Part shown: positions 1 to 10,604 of the stretch, one piece after another | Position numbering within the stretch: the first letter of the stretch is position 1 | Layout: each line of letters begins with the position of its first letter | NCBI GenBank assembly: GCA_003990745.1 | Contig: RBNI01000196.1 | Location: 1 to 37,967, forward strand | Direction of reading: 5' to 3' | From: Jimgerdemannia flammicorona | Lineage: Eukaryota > Mucoromycota > Endogonomycetes > Endogonales > Endogonaceae | Length of the DNA stretch: 37,967 nt | Made by a program: the position numbers and the translations under genes | Notes under the pieces: generated by a model | The model's database searches: none | Told to the model about the DNA's origin: nothing | What the model saw: only the letters and a program-made list of their open reading frames with translations

Positions 1-1022
1 AAAAAAAAAAAATCTGTACTATTTATAGATTTAGACATTATCTGAGTAGTCTTCAATGAGGTCACTATTAATGATATTATCTCTAATAAAGTAGTTATCT
101 AGAAAAAGTAGTTCTTAGATTATATCTTTCTGTTTATTTATATAATAGTTTGTAGAAATAAAGTGATTATTCTACAGATAGCATCATCTGTCTTATATGC
201 TGAATATAGTATTAGTGGGTGGAGAAGAGATATATTATCTTTGCTTTTATTTGATTTGCTATCAGTATATCTTCAGTAGATTATGATACTATATATATAT
301 ATATTACAGAGTTGTATTATACTAGTGATTGTTCTTTATATCACTTATACTCAGAGAGTAGAATCATTGGTTCTATCTTGAGAGTTATCTGAAGATATAG
401 ATTGTATTCTTCTGTTTCTTCATTATAGTTAAAGTAGTCAGATATGAATACAGAGAGATAGAGAATAAAGGTACTATATATACTTATAAAAGAGTTCTCA
501 GTATTGGTATATGATCTCAGTAATATCTATATTATAGTAGTAGTTAATCATATCTTCCAGAAGATAGCTGGTTTGATAGTAGCTTGAGATTTGTCTAATT
601 TAGTAGACCTTACTAAGTATGTTCAGAGCATTTTATCAAACTTTTACAAAATAGAGAGGTACTAACTATAGATATTCATGAGGAGCAAGAACACTATGAT
701 CTAGTTGATAATAGTATTCTAAATATCAGTATAGATGTAGTTGTAGACTTCAGTAGTTATAGCTGAGTATATGTTTTAAGAGTTCTAGTTGTTTAGTTTA
801 TTTTAGTTCTCTATTTTAGTATACTATATATCTAATATATATGTTTTTGATCTTAATTAATAAGATTCTATTTTCATATATCTTATATTCTATAACTTTA
901 AGTTAATTTAGCTTTATAATCTATAACTTCAGTTTAACTCAGCTTTATAATCTTATATATAATTTCTGGATTTGTTCTGAGAGTGATATATAATTTTGGT
1001 AACTTAGAGATTATATACTTAT
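1..1022 (-). mobile_element. Retroelement repeat, copy A (heavily mutated)
   Basis: This stretch aligns along its length, in the same orientation, with 5880-7301. Shared landmarks include the run around 38-60, which matches 5925-5945, and the 'gggtgg' block near 215. Most mismatches I checked by eye are transitions in which this copy has T or A where the other has C or G, as RIP-like decay would give. The conserved reading frame of the other copy lies on the minus strand and is destroyed here by many stops. A short A-run opens the window and may be the tail of an element lying outside. Homology ends near 1022, where the two copies diverge. The element family is not identified. Confidence 0.6.
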
Positions 1023-1682
1023 AAGAACTCAATAAGGATATCAAAAACTAAGAAGGAGAGAGTTGTAAGTATATAATCTCCAGCCTACAGACCAAAATCT
1101 CAATACTTTAACAGGCAAAACTGAGCTTCTAACTCTGAGAATACTCTACAAGAACCTCAGAAAGAAAAGGGATAAACTTATCTCAAAAATATCTTACTCA
1201 AATAAAACTTTATAAGACTATTTAATAAGGATATTAAATTTTAAAAAGGGGATAATATAACAAAATTATACTTCAATATCACAAAGGATGATAATATTAA
1301 GCTGACATTATGGATTCATATCATCAATAAGGTTATATACTAGAAAACTAAAAATATTAGTAAGATTGTAGTGATTTTGTACTAATTTTAGCTCTCTTTA
1401 GCCAATGACATCATAGTAGTTACACTAGTCTCTATACTAGTTTAGTATATGACTTCACTGACATTACTATAGATATATTTAAAAAAACAGACTAAAGATA
1501 CTAAAAATAGTATAAGACTAATTTAATCTATAACTCTATTGATATTATAAGCTAAAATAGTCTATGATATTATAAAAACTAAAATATATCAAAATTAGCT
1601 ACTGATATTATTAGCTCTCTAATAGTATAAGCTAGTAAGATCTTAAAGATCAGTGATATCATAAGCTAAACTAGACTATGAC
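1023..1682. other. AT-rich retroelement remnant, possibly LTR
   Basis: No reading frame survives. The purine-rich segment near 1050-1065, and a second one before 'ggggataatataac' near 1248, resemble a polypurine tract followed by an LTR start. A degenerate direct repeat of about 30 bp containing 'gatattataagcta' or 'gatatcataagcta' occurs near 1549-1577 and 1651-1680. The sequence resumes after the LINE insertion at 3373, so 1255-1700 plus 3391-3800 may be one old LTR. That is inference only. Confidence 0.3.
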
Positions 1683-1700
1683 AAGTAATAAAATTATAGT
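1683..1700. repeat. Target-site duplication, left copy (LINE fragment)
   Basis: The 18-mer aagtaataaaattatagt matches 3373-3390 with one T/C transition, in CpA context. The two copies bracket the 5'-truncated LINE, the second directly after its poly(A) tail. Confidence 0.85.
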
Positions 1701-3372
1701 GGGGCTCTTTATATATAGTATAGTGTGGAAAGTGGGGGCCTTTGCAGATAATATAGTAGTTGGATTTAGCTTGGTGGCAGATATTGAGGTACTTAAAGAG
1801 GTAGTTGAATGGTATGAGGCATACTCTGGGGCAAAACTCAACTGGTATAAATGTAAGATGATGGTGCTGAAGAATGGGCTAGTGGGAGGAGATATCATTG
1901 GAACAATTGTCTCTACAGAAGAGATAGTGAGATATTTGAGCATCTTTATTTCTGTATATGGTTCTGTCTTACCATAGGTGTGGTGGAAAAGGAGAGTGGC
2001 CATTTGGGGGGAGACTCTTAGAGATTGGAGAGGGCACCATATCTCTCTAGTAGGCCAGGTATCAATCCTGAATATCTACTGATTCCCTAAGTTGTGGTAT
2101 ATTATATATCATTTGGACTTTTCAGCTTGGGTGGTGAAGAGACTGATGAAACTGGCTAGAGACTGGATTTGGGCAGGAAGGTGGTCTCAGATCAGTTGGA
2201 ATACTCTGGCAACACTGGTGGTTCAGAGAGAGCTAGGTCTTGTTGACTTTTCTAAGAAGCTGTACTACTTGTAAGCTTGGTGGTTGAAAAGGGCTGTTGA
2301 TTTACAGAGAAGGGGTTGGGTGCTACTGATGTAGAAGGTGTGGAAGATGAGATTCTCCCCACAAGGATCCTCAGGAGATTTGCTCTCTCTGGTGGGTCTG
2401 GATGGAAGCTGACAGTTATGGTATAAGGGCTTCTGGTGGGGGGTAGTGGATGGAGCACACTGAATAGGCCTGTACTGGCAAAGTAATGAGGGGGAGATAC
2501 TGTAGAGTCCAGCTATGTGGCAATAGGACAGACTACTTCTAGGGGGTGTTCTACTTACTGAGTTCAATATTGATGATAGAGTAGAGTATCAGCAGAGACT
2601 TGGCCAGGATCTTTGATCAAGTAGTTGACAGGCAGTGAGGATTGGCAAGAAGTGGAACTGGGCAGGAGTCTGGTCATAGAGTGCTGAGATGTGGAGGTGA
2701 CTTCCTCCTAAGTTCTGAGTGGTATGGTAGCAGATGCTGCAGAGGAATGTCATGTTGAATTTCCATGCTAGGCATCTGGTAGACAGTGGCTGATTAGATT
2801 GTGAGAAGTGTTATAATATAGGACAAGTTAGGGGATTTGTATAGATATCAGAATATTGGCTGGGAGAGTGTGAGATTCAGAGGGACTTTTAGATAGTAGT
2901 AGGAGACTGGCTGAGTATAGAGAAGAGACCAGATAGAGAGAGAGATCACTGGGAAGATTTGAAATCTCAGTTAGTGAGTGGTGTAGGCAATGGTTGGCTC
3001 ACTGTAGGGTGGATTTTAGTAGTGTGGGTAGGGCTGGCTGGACATTAGCTCTTTGTTTTCGAGTAGGGGTGACAGATGGGTATATAGAAGAAGTTGTTAA
3101 GATGAGAGGGGTTGATGGGAGATTTGCTGACTGAGTGGTGGATTGGTTGGGATCCCCAGGGTGAGTGATGTTGCTGTCTAATAGAAGAGATCTGTGAACA
3201 GAGTAGTGGGTGGGTAGAGATGGTGTTTGACAAAGTGGTCTTTCATCAAGAGGGAGTGGGGGAGGGGCCCTAGGGGAATCAGATAGGAGTAGGCACTGTG
3301 TATTATATAGAGGATAGATGGGTGTATTAATAAAGGAAGGAGTCCAAGTGACTATGAAAAAGAAAAAAAAAA
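1701..3372 (+). mobile_element. 5'-truncated non-LTR retrotransposon (LINE), 3' half
   Basis: This is a dead copy of the same LINE family as the one at 17762-23511, aligning with about 21840-23511. It starts inside the reverse transcriptase just before motif C, which reads FADN instead of the usual FADD/YADD near 1740-1760, and continues through the W-rich C-terminal region. Reading frames at 1678-1977 and 2092-2274 are fragments separated by TAG and other stops. The 3' end carries AATAAA about 25 nt before a mixed A-tail (about 3357-3374), and an 18-bp target-site duplication flanks it. Truncation at the 5' end is typical of target-primed reverse transcription. Insertion occurred within older AT-rich repeat sequence. 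Confidence 0.88.
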
Positions 3373-3390
3373 AAGTAATAAAATCATAGT
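3373..3390. repeat. Target-site duplication, right copy (LINE fragment)
   Basis: aagtaataaaatcatagt follows the poly(A) tail and matches 1683-1700 except for one C/T difference. It confirms the 3' boundary of the LINE insertion. Confidence 0.85.
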
Positions 3391-4190
3391 TGCCTCATAC
3401 TAAAATAGTTTATCTGATAAATAAACTCTAAGATTAGAACTAGACTCTGAAGAGTTTAGTATTATATTATCTGAATCTGAGACTCTGGAAGAGGTCTTAT
3501 CTCCTTTTACAGAAGTCTATTACTATTATATAATATAATATAATATAATATATCACAAAATCTCAGTTAAAATCTAAAATAGTTATCTCATAGTTAATAT
3601 ATGAAAATAATATTATAAAATAGCATCATTATGACTTAGTAATAATATTATATAGTGTAACTTTTATATCATTTCTAGTAACCTTCTATTTTATATCTTT
3701 TAGCCAATAGTTAGTCAATATCCAAAAACCTTCAAAATGTATATATAAATACTCTCAGAGAAGTAACTTAATAAAAACAGAATCTTTATATAAGATTTTT
3801 AAAAAAAATATTCAATTTAGAAAAGAAGAATAATTAAAGGCTTAAGTCTATACATCAGGAAAATAAACTTTAGTTTGTATTTACTAGTTCATATTTGCAG
3901 CTATTTGAATTTATATTATTTAATATAGTTTGAGTTTACAGCTATTTAGTTTATATAGCTATATCTTCAAAAAAAAAAAAACAAATCTGTTAACATCTAC
4001 TAGTTCATGTCTACAGTTATTCAAGTTTATATCACAAAATTATAGTTTATATATTATACTTTCTATTCATATTCTTAGTAATTTAGTTTATAAAATATAT
4101 AGAAGTTTGAGGCTTAGTTCAGAACTGGTAAGTATGACTCCCCAGATAAGAAAAATGATAACCAAATAGCATTTATTATCAGAATAGATC
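3391..4190. other. AT-rich LTR-like remnant with (TATAA)n
   Basis: No gene is supported. A short TATAA microsatellite lies near 3530-3552. Around 3735-3800 there is a TATA-like 'tatataaatactc' followed by 'aataaaa', an arrangement like an LTR promoter and poly(A) signal; similar pairs occur near 24275-24310 and 31735-31770. The open frame at 3930-4169 is low-complexity and AT-rich, and I do not consider it a gene. Confidence 0.3.
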
Positions 4191-5879
4191 TACAACTCAA
4201 CTATTCTGATTTTTCAAATTACATTCTTAATGCTATCAATAAAATACAGATATTTATTACTGTACAGACAGATAAGATGAAAAGAAATATGAATTATAAC
4301 TAATGAAGAATTATTTTATATAAGTAAAATAGAAACAATACTATCAATATCTCTAATCAGCAATAAAGAGTTCCTCAATGATAGAGAATAAATCTTAATA
4401 AAATGAAAGGCTACTATTAGTGCCAAATAAAATACTAATTATCAAAAGTGATAGTAACTTCTAAAGAAAGCCAAATAGACTAATAAAGTTAATAAAATAC
4501 TTTAACAGATTGATATCATTCTTAGTTCAGGCTTTATTATAAATATCTCTGGATATAGTCTTTAGAATATACTTCTTCTTGATCTTTGAAACAATAGGCT
4601 CTTGTTCTTCTTATTCTATTTTTTCATCTATTAGTAGTAGTTCATTTATTTTGGAAACAAAAGATGAGAGAGATTTGGGAGATATTCAATCTGCTCCTCT
4701 TCATCTTCTTCATCTTCTTCTAAATAGTTCTTCTGTTGGTATTTCCTGATAGTCTTCCTACTGGTCTTTTTCTCTTCTCAGCTAGATAGATTGTTTTTTC
4801 TAGAGATGATCTTAGTTGAATATAGGTCTAAATTACTAGAGTAAGCTTCAGTTTTCTTATACTGGGTTGTATTTTTTTGATTTAGTAGTTCTGAGTCTCT
4901 TTAGTTACTTCTTCTATTATTATATTCTATAGTATAGTATCCAAACTGTCCACAATAAAAGTATTGAACTTGGACTCTATCTTAGACTAGGTATCTTCTT
5001 TCTTCTTATAGCTGATAGCTCCTTTTATATCTGAGTGAGTAGCCTTAGTTCCTTTATAATATATATCTTCTGTTATTCTGTGGGTAGCTCTGATTTTTAT
5101 ATATAGTCAGTTTTTTTATTTGTCTAACCAATTAGTCTAACTTAGAGTTGAGATTCTGGATTTTATTTCTCTCTTTTTTTTTACTTATTAACTAACTTTT
5201 CTTCTTCTGATTTTTCATATTATTGAAGAAGTCCTTATGTAAGAGGGTTGCTTTTTAGGGTAACCATTACGTAGTTCTGGAAGGGTTTTCTGGAAGTTCT
5301 GGATATTCTGGAAGACTGTTTTCTTATGGTCAAGATTAATTTCATATAGAGTACATCCTCTATATTTATTGATTTTAAGATCAGGTTAACATCTCAATCA
5401 AAGTCCTTTTTCAGACTAGTTCCAGATGTTCAGGATTTTTTGTATTTTAGAAAGTTTAAGAAACTAAGACCAGCTTAGTTGAATTAGTATATCGCTGCAG
5501 ACAATACCCAATAAAGAAATTTTGTGATGGAGTTAGGAGTGGGATCTAATGGGGAGCAGATTTACTTAAGAGTGGTTTGTGGGTTATTAAATAGGTTTAT
5601 TTGCTATTCATGATATTGCTATACTAGGAGTAGTTATGTAAAGAGATATTGGGGAGAAGTATTCAGAATTGTTCTTATGTGTTCAAGTTTGAGATTCTGA
5701 GATCTGGGAGAGGGGGTATTTATACTAGTGAGGGACTATCTGGACTATACTAAATATGGATGTAGCACTAAGTGCCTTGCTGAGTCAGAATGCAGTCATG
5801 TAGTACAAGTGTGATCTGATATGTCAAGAGATCATCTGACTGCTGAGTCAGTTCATAGTTACATCATACAAGATTAATT
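4191..5879 (-). pseudogene. Retroelement gag relic with decayed zinc knuckle
   Basis: Read on the minus strand, this region gives a gag-like protein in pieces. A lysine-rich part lies around 5150-5500. Near 4955-4995 a retroviral-type CCHC zinc knuckle can be seen, in which two of the expected Cys and the His have become Tyr (YFYCGQFGYYTIEY). All three changes fit G-to-A or C-to-T mutation. An acidic EEDEEDEEEQ-like tail follows near 4690-4720. Many TAG stops interrupt it and no intact frame exceeds 60 codons. It probably belongs with the gag-like sequence at 7302-8600, separated by the copy B repeat. LTR-retrotransposon gag is the best reading; gypsy versus copia is uncertain. Confidence 0.5.
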
Positions 5880-7301
5880 TAACTATACTATGACTGCTAA
5901 GCTATTTGTAGGTTTAGGCACTGTCTGGGTAGTCTTCAATGACATCATCATTGATAATATCATTTCTGATGAAATAGTCATCTAGGAAAAGTGATTCGCA
6001 GATTACTTCTTCTTGTTTACTGAGGTAATAATATATTGGAACTTCATCTCTGTCCCACAAGATGGCATTGTCAGTCTCATATGCTGGGTAAGGTATTGGT
6101 GGGTGAAGGAGGGGTGCATTATCTTCGCTTTTATCAGATTCGCTGTCTGCATACCTTCTGTAGATTATAGCACTATGAGTCACAGGATTGTAGTAAGCTG
6201 GTGGCTGTAGTTCATGTTGCTCATACTCGGGTGGTAGAGTGGTTGGTTCAATCTCGAGAGTTATCTGGAGGTATAGGTTGTGTTCTCCAGTCTCTTCATT
6301 GTAGTTGAAGTAATCGGGAGTGAATGCGGGTTGGTATTCATACCCATGGTCATTGTCTAAATAAGTCTCATATGCAGTTATGAACTATTGTAAGTTCATT
6401 GGCAAGGTTGGTGGTGTGATCAGGATTGGTAGAGATCCTTGGCTTGAGATTATGTCAGCATTAGAGGGATCATTGTCTTCTGCTTTATCTTCATCAAAGT
6501 GGATTATATTGTAGACGTCCTTCATGACATATCCGACTTGAGGCATTTGTAGGATATATATGATCATTGAGGTGTAGAAAGGTTCTGTCTATAGCCTTGA
6601 CATACTCGAGGTACTTGTGGTTGAGTTCTTGTATCATATCATCGATTTGGCCATAGAACAGAGTAGTAATCATTTTGCTAGTAGTAACTTAGAGGTGGAG
6701 AATAAAGGTGCTATACTCATAAAAGAGTTCTCAGTATTTGCAGGCAATGAGCTTCTGGTGTTGAGACATCTGAGTAATGTCTGTATCGTGGTAGTGTTTG
6801 ACTATATCTTCCAGAAGGCAGCTGATCTGGTAGTAGCTTGAGATTTGTCCAATTCAGTGGGCCTCATTGAGCATGTTTAGGGTGTTCCATTGGGCTTCTA
6901 TGAAGTAGAGAGATGCTAGGCTATGAATATTCATAAGAGGCAGAGGGGGTATGGCTTGGTTGACAATAGTATTCCAAATGTCAGCACAGATGTGGTTGTG
7001 GATCTTAGTAGTCATATTTGTGTGTATTCAGAAGTTGTAGTTGTTATTTGTTTTGGTTCTCTGTTTTGCCGCGTCTTGGAGCTCAGTATATATGCATTTG
7101 GTCCTGATTGGTAAGATTCTATTTGTGTAAGTCTTGTGTTCTGTGACTTCATATTGACTTAGCTTTGTATGCTGTGACTTCAGTTTGACTCAGCTTCATG
7201 ATCGAGCAGATAATTTCCAGATTTGTTCAGAGGTCGTGTGTGATTTCAGTGGCTTATTCAGAGAGTAACATGTGATTTCAGTGGCTTGGAGGTTGTGCGC
7301 T
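5880..7301 (-). mobile_element. Retroelement repeat, copy B (better preserved)
   Basis: This is the less decayed partner of 1-1022. It keeps some CpG, for example near 5996, 6116 and 7070, whereas copy A has lost nearly all. Minus-strand coding potential is visible at 5914-6567 and in shorter fragments up to about 7130. Homology to copy A ends at about 7301. No LTR pair or terminal inverted repeats were found by eye, so the class is open; an LTR or LINE gag region is most likely. Confidence 0.6.
5914..6567 (-). pseudogene. Acidic retroelement ORF with one in-frame TAG
   Basis: One minus-strand frame runs about 217 codons, broken only by a TAG at 6385-6387 that would be CAG (Gln) before a C-to-T change. 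The product is acidic and rich in Asp, Glu, Tyr and Pro, with a DESDKSEDN-like central part and a C-terminus rich in Asp/Ile/Asn ending at a stop at 5914. I recognise no domain. The tail loosely resembles the end of the split frame at 23525-24059 (DDIISDDIISHN), which suggests both belong to related retroelements. The true start is not determined. Confidence 0.45.
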
Positions 7302-8600
7302 TATACCTTATAGAGATTAATCAAGAGATCTTCCTTATTATTCTTCTTATTATAATTACTCTAGGTAGTTTCTTATCTGATATTGAAAACCTCTTAAGCT
7401 ATATCTACTTATTCTTCAGGTCTTCTGATATCTCATACTAGATAACATTTAGGAGAATTATTCATGAAGATCATTAGATCTATAATATCCTAGTTAATAG
7501 TATTAAATCAGATTGTATATATTCTTTTCTGGATTCTAATAAAGAATGCCCTGGATAATTCTCTGAAATTTATCTTCATTTCTATAATAGATTCTTATAT
7601 CTTATGGCTGGTTTCATTTTTTATATATTTTTTGATAAGCTAGTAGATCATAGCTCTATATTCTTCTTCTCAGAATAATACTATATAGATGACTGCTCTA
7701 AGGTCTGAATGTATATCATTTACTACTCAGTTGAAAATTCCCTTAACTAGTTCTCTGAGTTGAGCTTTGAAGATGACAACTTTTTTTTTAAATAAAGAGA
7801 TTCTTTAGAGCTATTATTTCTTTAATTTTATTAAGGAATTCTCTTAAGTTTTCTTCTAAATATTCTATAAATATTAGTATTAGGGTGGACATTTTATCAT
7901 CACTATCTTCTGGTTCTAATTCTGGTTCTAATTCTAGTTCTGATTTGATTTCTGAATTATTGCTAGAGCTTAAGATACTTAAATATTCTGAAGATAGGAT
8001 TATTGGTCTTGAGTGAGGTATAGTAGATCTGAGTATCTTTAAAGAGATTATTTCTGATTACTCTGATGCTATAGTTGCTGGTCCTAATAATAGTTCAATG
8101 GGAGAGACTGATGGAGCTTCTGAGGGAAATCAGAATTATATAATGAGATTTTCTAATTCATGTACAAACTTATTAAAGTTTCTAATAAGATCATCTATAT
8201 TGTTTAATTGATCTGGTTACATCAGGTCTCTTAGTGATAAGTCTATTAATACTAATTGAGGATTTTATACTATACTGACTTCTGGTTGAAATCCTTCTAA
8301 TATTGAATAATTGGTAAGTTTTAAGATAATTACTTCTCTTTCTGTCCAAATACTAGTAATGACTCATTCTTCTATAGTAATAGAGATTGGTATTATATCA
8401 AATATATTCAGTTTGGCTGTTAGGTTTCTGTGAGCAAAAAAATTATATAGATTTAAAGAAAATCTTTCCAGTTAAGCTCTCAAATAAAATATATATGCTG
8501 GCTTAATAAAAGCAGATTATAAGATTGAAGTTACTATGTAAATTAATTTGAGCTCTTAGTTACTTTATTAAAAAGTAACAAAATGTTCAATAGTTTCTAA
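7302..8600 (-). pseudogene. Retrotransposon gag relic, N-terminal part
   Basis: On the minus strand, about 7790-7990 reads as an acidic repeat (SELELEPELEPEDSDD) followed by MSTLILIFIEYLEENLREFL, typical of the N-terminus of some gypsy Gag proteins. Towards 7400 there are further gag-like fragments broken by TAG and TGA stops. The DNA is AT-rich with almost no CpG. It lies upstream, in minus orientation, of the zinc-knuckle relic at 4191-5879. Confidence 0.4.
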
Positions 8601-9572
8601 TATTCTTATTGATGTTTAGTAGTATAAAGATAATACTGAATTTTTGAGTGAGTTTTCTTATTTAAATAATAGATAATCTTAGTGATTTTCTAATTAGTAA
8701 TAAATTTCTAGATAGTATAGAATTTCCTTAAATAACAGACTTCTTAAATAAAGCAGATAACTTAGGTAATGACAATTTTTAGACTTAGTCTAGCAAGTAT
8801 ATAAAATTAGTAGACTTCTTTTCTTTATATTAGAAAGTAGACTAGAGTAGAAAAGAGAAGCTCATAATCTCCTAAGTAGTAGCTATAGAGTAGATATTTC
8901 TTCTAAATATTATAATTCTTCTTGAATCAAGTAACTTTTAGTAGACATATCTCTTAAAGTATATTAGATAGACTTGTTTTTACTTTAGTTTTCAGACTGA
9001 AGTTTATTCAATCAAATCTCTTAAGTATTTTATATAGATTAGATTACTATCTAGTTACTATATATGTGATTAACTATAGATTGCTACTTCTAGTAATGTT
9101 TAGTTATTTCTATTAAGGATATAAATCTTAAATTCTGATATAGTATATATACTAGCTAGAAATACTTTATACCTTTATTTAGCTATTTGGATTATTTATA
9201 CAAGTTAGTATAGTAGAGCAGTTCTAGTCATCTAGTATATCTGATATAATATATAATAAATTAAATTAATTAAAGAATAAAAAACAGTATTTAAATATTA
9301 AGACAGTTGGGTTTTAAACTAAAAACTTATAACTAAATCTTTTAATCAAATATAAATTCAGATTACAGATTAAATTAAATATAATTAAATTTAAATATAA
9401 TTTAAATTAAATTCAACTTTAATTAATATGAAGTTATAAAATACTATTTTAAATATATGATGAAAATAAAATACAACTTATAAATAAAATAACCAAAGAG
9501 CTATTATTACACTAACCTAGAACAAAAACACTAAATACTTCTTAAATTAAATATACTATGTTTTTTCTTAAA
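8601..9572. other. Very AT-rich decayed sequence
   Basis: No coding potential or RNA gene is visible. Composition is extreme, especially 9240-9540, where long runs contain almost only A and T. It abuts the CpG-rich gene island with a sharp composition change near 9560. It may be the LTR and leader of the minus-strand element, but I see no motif that proves this. Confidence 0.4.
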
Positions 9573-10604
9573 TTATGTCATACATTGATCAATGCAGCAT
9601 TCTTGGTGTTCGATGTCACAGATCCCGGCTACCAACTTGCAGCAAAGTTTTCTGCAAAGAGCCTGATGTGAAAATTCATTCGGCAGATTCATCGAGCTTG
9701 ACCCTTGCGCACTGTGCTCGACCTTCGCTCCAACCTTCCAGGTGCACTCAGGTAGTTTGTGTTTCACCGTTTCTTTATCATGCCTACGAATATTAACTCG
9801 TATGGAAACACGGTTCTCCAGGTCATGGTCGTTTTCGAAATTGTTCATGATTTTTCGGTATAACCAGAGTCTCTCGTCTTTCAATACTGATAAGCGAACT
9901 TTCATGTCAATGAGGTATTCCGTCGGTTCAACACCTGAATTCCACTCGTACTTCGCACTGTGCCGCTCAAATTCATACGTCAGACTACTCAACGCCATAG
10001 TGCTATCAGGTACTATGTGGCGCCATTGCAATTGGCGACAACGGGAGAAATGTCCAATTAACCGGTGGTTAATCATCCTTTTCGATGGCCGTATGTTGCT
10101 AAAAGAAGCATTAGATGCGCCAACGGCAGTGAATTTGATGCGGAAATCGTTAAGAATATAGCGCTTTTGGTAGTCTAAATGTTCCATGTCGCCATCGAAG
10201 AGGATCCTGCTCAACTCCAGCTTGTGCAAGGAATTGGTGATTGTAATTTTCAGGGTGAATTGGATGGTAAACATCTGCTCCTTCTCTCCGAGAGTCGCCT
10301 TTGACAAGGTGCGGACCACGGCAATGAACTTTGGGTCCTTTAACACTTTGGCCTTGCGAGCACACCGGCAATTGTGATTGATTACTGGGCAAGGTAAAAG
10401 AAAATAGTCAGAATTATGTTACAGAAAAAAACGAAGTCGGGAGCTGAACTAACCACTAAAATCCGCTGGGCCCAGAAACACAGCTTGGGCAACGTTATTT
10501 CCATGTTTGACACATGTCCTCCCGTTATTGTTTGAATTGATAGCTCGACTGGCGCTAGCACTCGCAGCTTCCTTGATGAACCCGACCGAGGACGTTCCAG
10601 TGAT
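9573..10604 (-). CDS. C-terminal domain, or separate gene of unknown function
   Basis: Exons 10454-10604 and 9573-10384 join through a 69-nt intron (GTTAGT donor at 10448-10453, CCCAG acceptor at 10385) without frame change, encoding about 319 residues that end at TAA 9573-9575. The product starts ITGTSSVGFIKEAASASASR, is mixed alpha/beta-like with many Arg and Lys, and ends Cys-rich (CRKLCCKLVAG, then ECCIDQC). No family is recognised. It can be joined in phase 0 to the upstream gene by a 213-nt intron, longer than its neighbours. If separate, its start codon is unclear, because ATGs at 10600-10690 run quickly into stops. The CpG-rich composition matches the LRR gene. Confidence 0.6.
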
